Notes under the pieces: generated by a model
Seen by the model: only the letters and a program-made list of their open reading frames with translations
Database searches by the model: none
Told to the model about the DNA's origin: nothing
In this document: piece by piece, positions 60,141 through 64,000 of the stretch
Numbering within the stretch: position 1 is the stretch's first letter
Layout: each line of letters starts with the position of its first letter
Program-made: the position numbers and the translations under genes
Assembly: GCA_018389105.1 (NCBI GenBank)
Contig: JACATO010000307.1
Coordinates: 2,922,001-2,986,000 of the forward strand
Reading direction: 5' to 3'
DNA from: Nautilus pompilius
Taxonomy: Eukaryota; Mollusca; Cephalopoda; Nautilida; Nautilidae
DNA length: 64,000 bases

Positions 60141-61391
60141 TTAGGTCATTACAAATGTTGTTATATTATGTTAATTCGAGGTTCACCTCTTGCCTGCTTG
60201 TGAAGGTGTACGTAGGTAAGTTACATATCGTTTTGTAGTGTGTGCTTTGTGGTACATTATGCAAAATCTACCTTTTTAAAAATCATAAAATGGATGTTTG
60301 TTTCAGGAATCTGAGTGAAGCAAGGATAGAAAGGTTTTCGTGCCATTTTGCTTCACGAGTTCAAACCAGGCCTCAAAGCGAGCAAGGCAACCCGTAACAC
60401 GAAGCAAGGATTGGGCGAGGACACAGCAGATGAGTGCACAACATAACAATGGTTGGCAAAGTTTCAATCAGGAGATGAGAGCCTCGAAGATAAGGAACGT
60501 AGCGGACGTCCTCACAGCTGTGATGGCGACCGTCTGAAAGCCTCAGTTGAAGCCGATCCAAGAAAAACAGAGCGAGAAATTGGTGGAGAGCTCGACGTAA
60601 GCACTGCAACTGTTTCCCGGCATCTTGACGCCATCGGCCAGGTGAACCAACTTGACAAGTGGGTGCCTCACGAGTTGAATGAACAATAAAATCGTCGATT
60701 GAAGATCTGCTCTTCGATTGTCATAAGAAACAAAAACGATCCATTTCTTGACTGAATCATTACGTGTGATGAAAAATGGATCCTTTACGACAATCACAAA
60801 TGATAAACACAGTGGATCGACAGACAAAAGGCCCCTAGCCACATTCCAAGAGCCAACCTCCACCCAAGGAAGGTCATGGTCAGTGTCTGGTGGACTGCAA
60901 CTGGTGTCATCCGCTATAACTTTTCGCAACCTGGTGAAACCATCACAGCTGAAAGGTATCGTCGTGATCTCCCAACAATAGCCGGCACTGGCGAAGTGAA
61001 GAGGCTCAATCCTGCCTCACGAATATGCTCGTTCTCACGTTGCAAAAGTGACTCGTTAGAAACAGAACACGTTTGGGTACGAAGTTCTCCCTCACCCAGC
61101 CTATTCATCAGACCTTTCTTCCACAGACGACCACCTTTTCAAATTCTTCGACAGCTTCTTCTGTATGAAATCCTTCTACAACCAAGCAGCATTTGAAACT
61201 GCCTTCCAACAGTTTATCGACTCCAGAAATCCAGACTTTTTTCAAAATGGTGTAAATGCATTTGTAACTCGTTGGCAGAAGTGTACTGATTGTAATGGAA
61301 CTTACTTTGATTAATAAACTTCACGTTCAGCAACAATATGAAGTCTCATTGTTGTAGTAAAAAACCGGACAAAACGTTTGTAACCACCTGA
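60141..61391 (+). mobile_element. Mariner element, full-length but decayed
   Basis: About 1251 bp, typical for mariner, with TA at both ends (60139 and 61392). The ends TTAGGTCATTACAAA and, on the minus strand, TCAGGTGGTTACAAACG form the inverted repeats. It aligns with the copy at 25220-26264 over both flanks and retains the central part that copy lacks. Confidence 0.88.
60310..61290 (+). pseudogene. Mariner transposase, frame-broken
   Basis: A Hsmar/mariner-type transposase read on the plus strand in several frames. First comes the helix-turn-helix part; then FQSGDESLEDKERSGRP, EADPRKTEREIGGELDVS and WVPHELNEQ, with a stop. Then CDEKWILYDN near 60760-60800 carries the first catalytic Asp. 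Then MVSVWWTATGVIRYNF, with PGETITAERY downstream. The region corresponding to the second and third Asp (around 61010-61140) is badly disrupted. No active enzyme can be made. Confidence 0.85.
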
Positions 61392-61393
61392 TA

Positions 61394-64000
61394 CTTCAAA
61401 GAGCATGTGCCTGGCTTGGTAGCATAATAACAGATAATGCCACAGCGGATGCGGAGCTGTCTTGTGAAGAACTCTATTGAAATATTATCAAGGTAGGCAG
61501 AATTATCAAAAAATAAGATAATCATCCGCATTCATGTCTATTACTCAATGTCACGTGGACACCTTGTTCACCAAGGATTCAATTTTTCTTTGTCAGTGGT
61601 TGCAAAGATTCATCAAAATTCATAGGAACTCTTCTAGCTACCACATTTCTCGTATTTTTTCCCCATATTACGCATTTCTCCAAAGAATTGGACCGAGAGC
61701 CAAGTTAATTTATAATCTGCGATGTTGTTATTCTGATTAGAATAAAACGGATTTGTGAATGAAGGTGAAAGCTGTCAGAAAAAATAGTCCAAAATATAAA
61801 AGCAAAAAATGGTACGTTTGAGACAAAGACTTGAAAAACAATGATACACGTCATCTAAAAGAACAGAAAGGTAAAATAACTACATTTGCGATGCTGTCTG
61901 CTAATATTTTAAAAAATATTTTATCTTAAAATCAAATAAAATGATAGGACACCTGGCTCCTTCCAACAGATCAAAATATTTCTTAATCTTTTAGTTATAA
62001 ATGTACGTTTCTATTGAATCAAACAGATACTGATTTTATACTTTTTAAATCTTTCATTTTCTGTTTAGCGACATTTTAACGTTGTTAAATTATACTATGA
62101 AATATGTAGCATTCGTTTACCTTCGTTTTACTTAATAAAACCTAGAGCTAAAGAAAGTAAGAGGAAGTTGTCTGCGCACTGATCTTACTACATATGATGC
62201 CTTATCGATGCTAGAATGAACAAAAAGGAAGGAACTATTTTAAAAATCTGAACATTGGTAAAACGTAGTCGAAGCCGTGGGCCTGTGTTGACTTCATCGA
62301 CGCATCTCAACCGTGACAACCGACCTGACTCAACAAAACCAACGACGAATGGTGACCTCCAGACGATCTAATAAACCAAGTTCGACGAATAAGTTCGCGT
62401 GTGCTGAATTTGCATGGGGGGAATGACAGATTAAAACGTGACAGTCTGAAATATAGCATTAAAAATCTTATGAACGATGACATTAAGTGATACTCGGTAA
62501 GAAGTAGGTATTATTCATAAGCAGAAATTTAGGAACAACCATGTCAAGCTACAAGCCTCATATCGTCACACGTGGATTTAATTACTTTCCTTCCTATCGC
62601 GGAGGGACTGAGCTGAAACCACGTGTTTCCCCCCCCCTTAGCCTATTTGCCTCATTTCTAATTCAGTTAGTTTTCGACATACGGTTAACTGGAAGGTTTA
62701 AATGTCACGTTGTCTTGTATAGAAATTGCGTGACCAGTTTCACACTCTTCCAAGGTAAATCCCCCCTTTTTACCGGTGGCGTCGATGGATAAAAGCGTTG
62801 ATGGAAAACGACGTCATGACAAAGACACGATCAGATCGAGGTTTAAACCTCAAGTAAGGCCGCTTGTGTAGTTTTTTTTTTTTTTTTTTTAAAAAAATAA
62901 GGTTTCCTTCCAAAATCGGCGTTCTCAGACCAAACAAAACCATAATTAGCTCGTGATAAATACTTATTCTGTTAATTTTTCTCCCTGTTAAATGCAAGAT
63001 TACAGAACCCAGGATGAAAATCGCACAGGATCAAAATGATGTCAGTTTGTATTGCGCGCATAAGCGGCTTTAACTAAGCAGAGACTTAGGTTATCCCTCC
63101 AGCTTAGGGAAATATATAGTCGAGAGAGCGTCTCTCAGTAACCTGGTCGTTCTGTACACTGCTTCGAAGTGGTTCAGATGTTTACTCGCGGTATCAAAAC
63201 AATATCTAAAACCACCGACATAAGGAGATCGAAGCTAGTCGCTTATCTCGATTGTAGCTACTGTTCATTGGCGCGTAAAAATATTCAAGCTACCACGAGC
63301 AGTTACAATTAGATATTTAAATTTTCTGTTGGTGCCATATTTTTCGAGTACAGAATACGTGGTTTCAAATTAATGCGCCATCACAACAAAGAGCCTGAAA
63401 ATATATAGCGATATTAATAGCACAAAGTATTTTTTTCTCTCTTTAATAAGCCGCTCAGCAATCTGATTATTAACCAGAACCCCGCAGGTTATTTGGTGCA
63501 TGCGCTCATTAACCACTAATTCTAAAATCAGATCCGTACATCTTTGCCAATCAATGAATTCGCAACAATGGTTGATCTGTTTTAAACTCCAAATAGTCAT
63601 TAAATCCATAACTTACAGAGACTTGTTTTAGTTTGTCACGTGATCCACTCTGTTGCTAGACAACTCGTAACGCTATCGCATTACCGGTTTTTCTTGAAAG
63701 CTTTATAGAAAGTAAGATTTAGTATTGTGATATTTCCATGTGCCCTTTGAAGTTGGTAATTCTTCTATCGACATTTGCAGCGAGGCGCGCCATTTCCCTT
63801 CGGGAAGAATTTTATTTAAAACTGGGGGCGTAAAACAAGAACGACGATGGAAGAGTTAGCTTCGGTTAACGGACACCAACCGCAGCACCGGAGATTACTT
63901 CTTTACATTAGAGACAAAGAAGCGTAGTGTCGCGGTTACCCGACAGAGGGAGCTGCATACTTTGCCGCTACGAGAAGCGCGACACTCCCAACTTCGGCGG
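61394..64000. other. Right end, no gene recognised
   Basis: It holds a poly-T/poly-A hairpin-like run at 62872-62896. Near the edge, a TATTTAAA word at about 63812 precedes an ATG at 63847 that opens MEELASVNGHQPQHRRLLLY before a stop. The last 150 bases are CpG-rich and could be the start of a gene that continues beyond the window, but nothing identifies it. Confidence 0.4.

Overview
This is animal nuclear DNA, most likely from a lophotrochozoan and plausibly a mollusc; a cephalopod would fit but is not proven. The basis is an intron-split metabolic gene with GT/AG splice sites, low gene density, many (CT)n, (GT)n and (TAA)n microsatellites, Tc1/mariner DNA transposons and tRNA-derived short repeats. 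I see no bacterial operon, CRISPR array, rRNA or intact tRNA gene.

The one gene I can reconstruct fully lies on the minus strand between 13453 (start codon) and 3078 (stop codon). It is a uridine phosphorylase of the UPP1/UPP2 family. Eight coding exons join in phase into a 302-residue protein with the family's uracil-, ribose- and phosphate-binding residues in place. Coding exon 1 supplies only five full codons. The first coding intron holds a CT-rich array of about 630 bp. The gene body is almost free of CpG, whereas DNA upstream of the start codon has near-normal CpG, as expected for invertebrate gene-body methylation.

From 13.5 to 64 kb nothing comparable appears. This stretch is intergenic DNA or very long introns. 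Its clearest contents are three Tc1/mariner insertions. One, at 19671-20978, has 115-bp terminal inverted repeats that differ at one base. The other two (25220-26264 and 60141-61391) are related copies of a second mariner family, one of them internally deleted. There is also a Tc1-type transposase fragment near 38.9 kb, several tRNA-derived SINE heads and many microsatellites. Two places look like possible gene starts: a TATA box followed by an ATG and a donor site near 17.8 kb, and an ATG exon ending at a consensus GTAAGT donor near 46.3 kb. The 14.4-16.4 kb region carries open frames on both strands that I cannot assign.

I found no convincing previously undescribed biological system. The points most worth following up are the CpG boundary at the UPP promoter, CT arrays carrying CRE palindromes at two loci 35 kb apart, the near-perfect TIRs of the 19.7 kb transposon, and the unassigned open frames at 14.4-16.4 kb.
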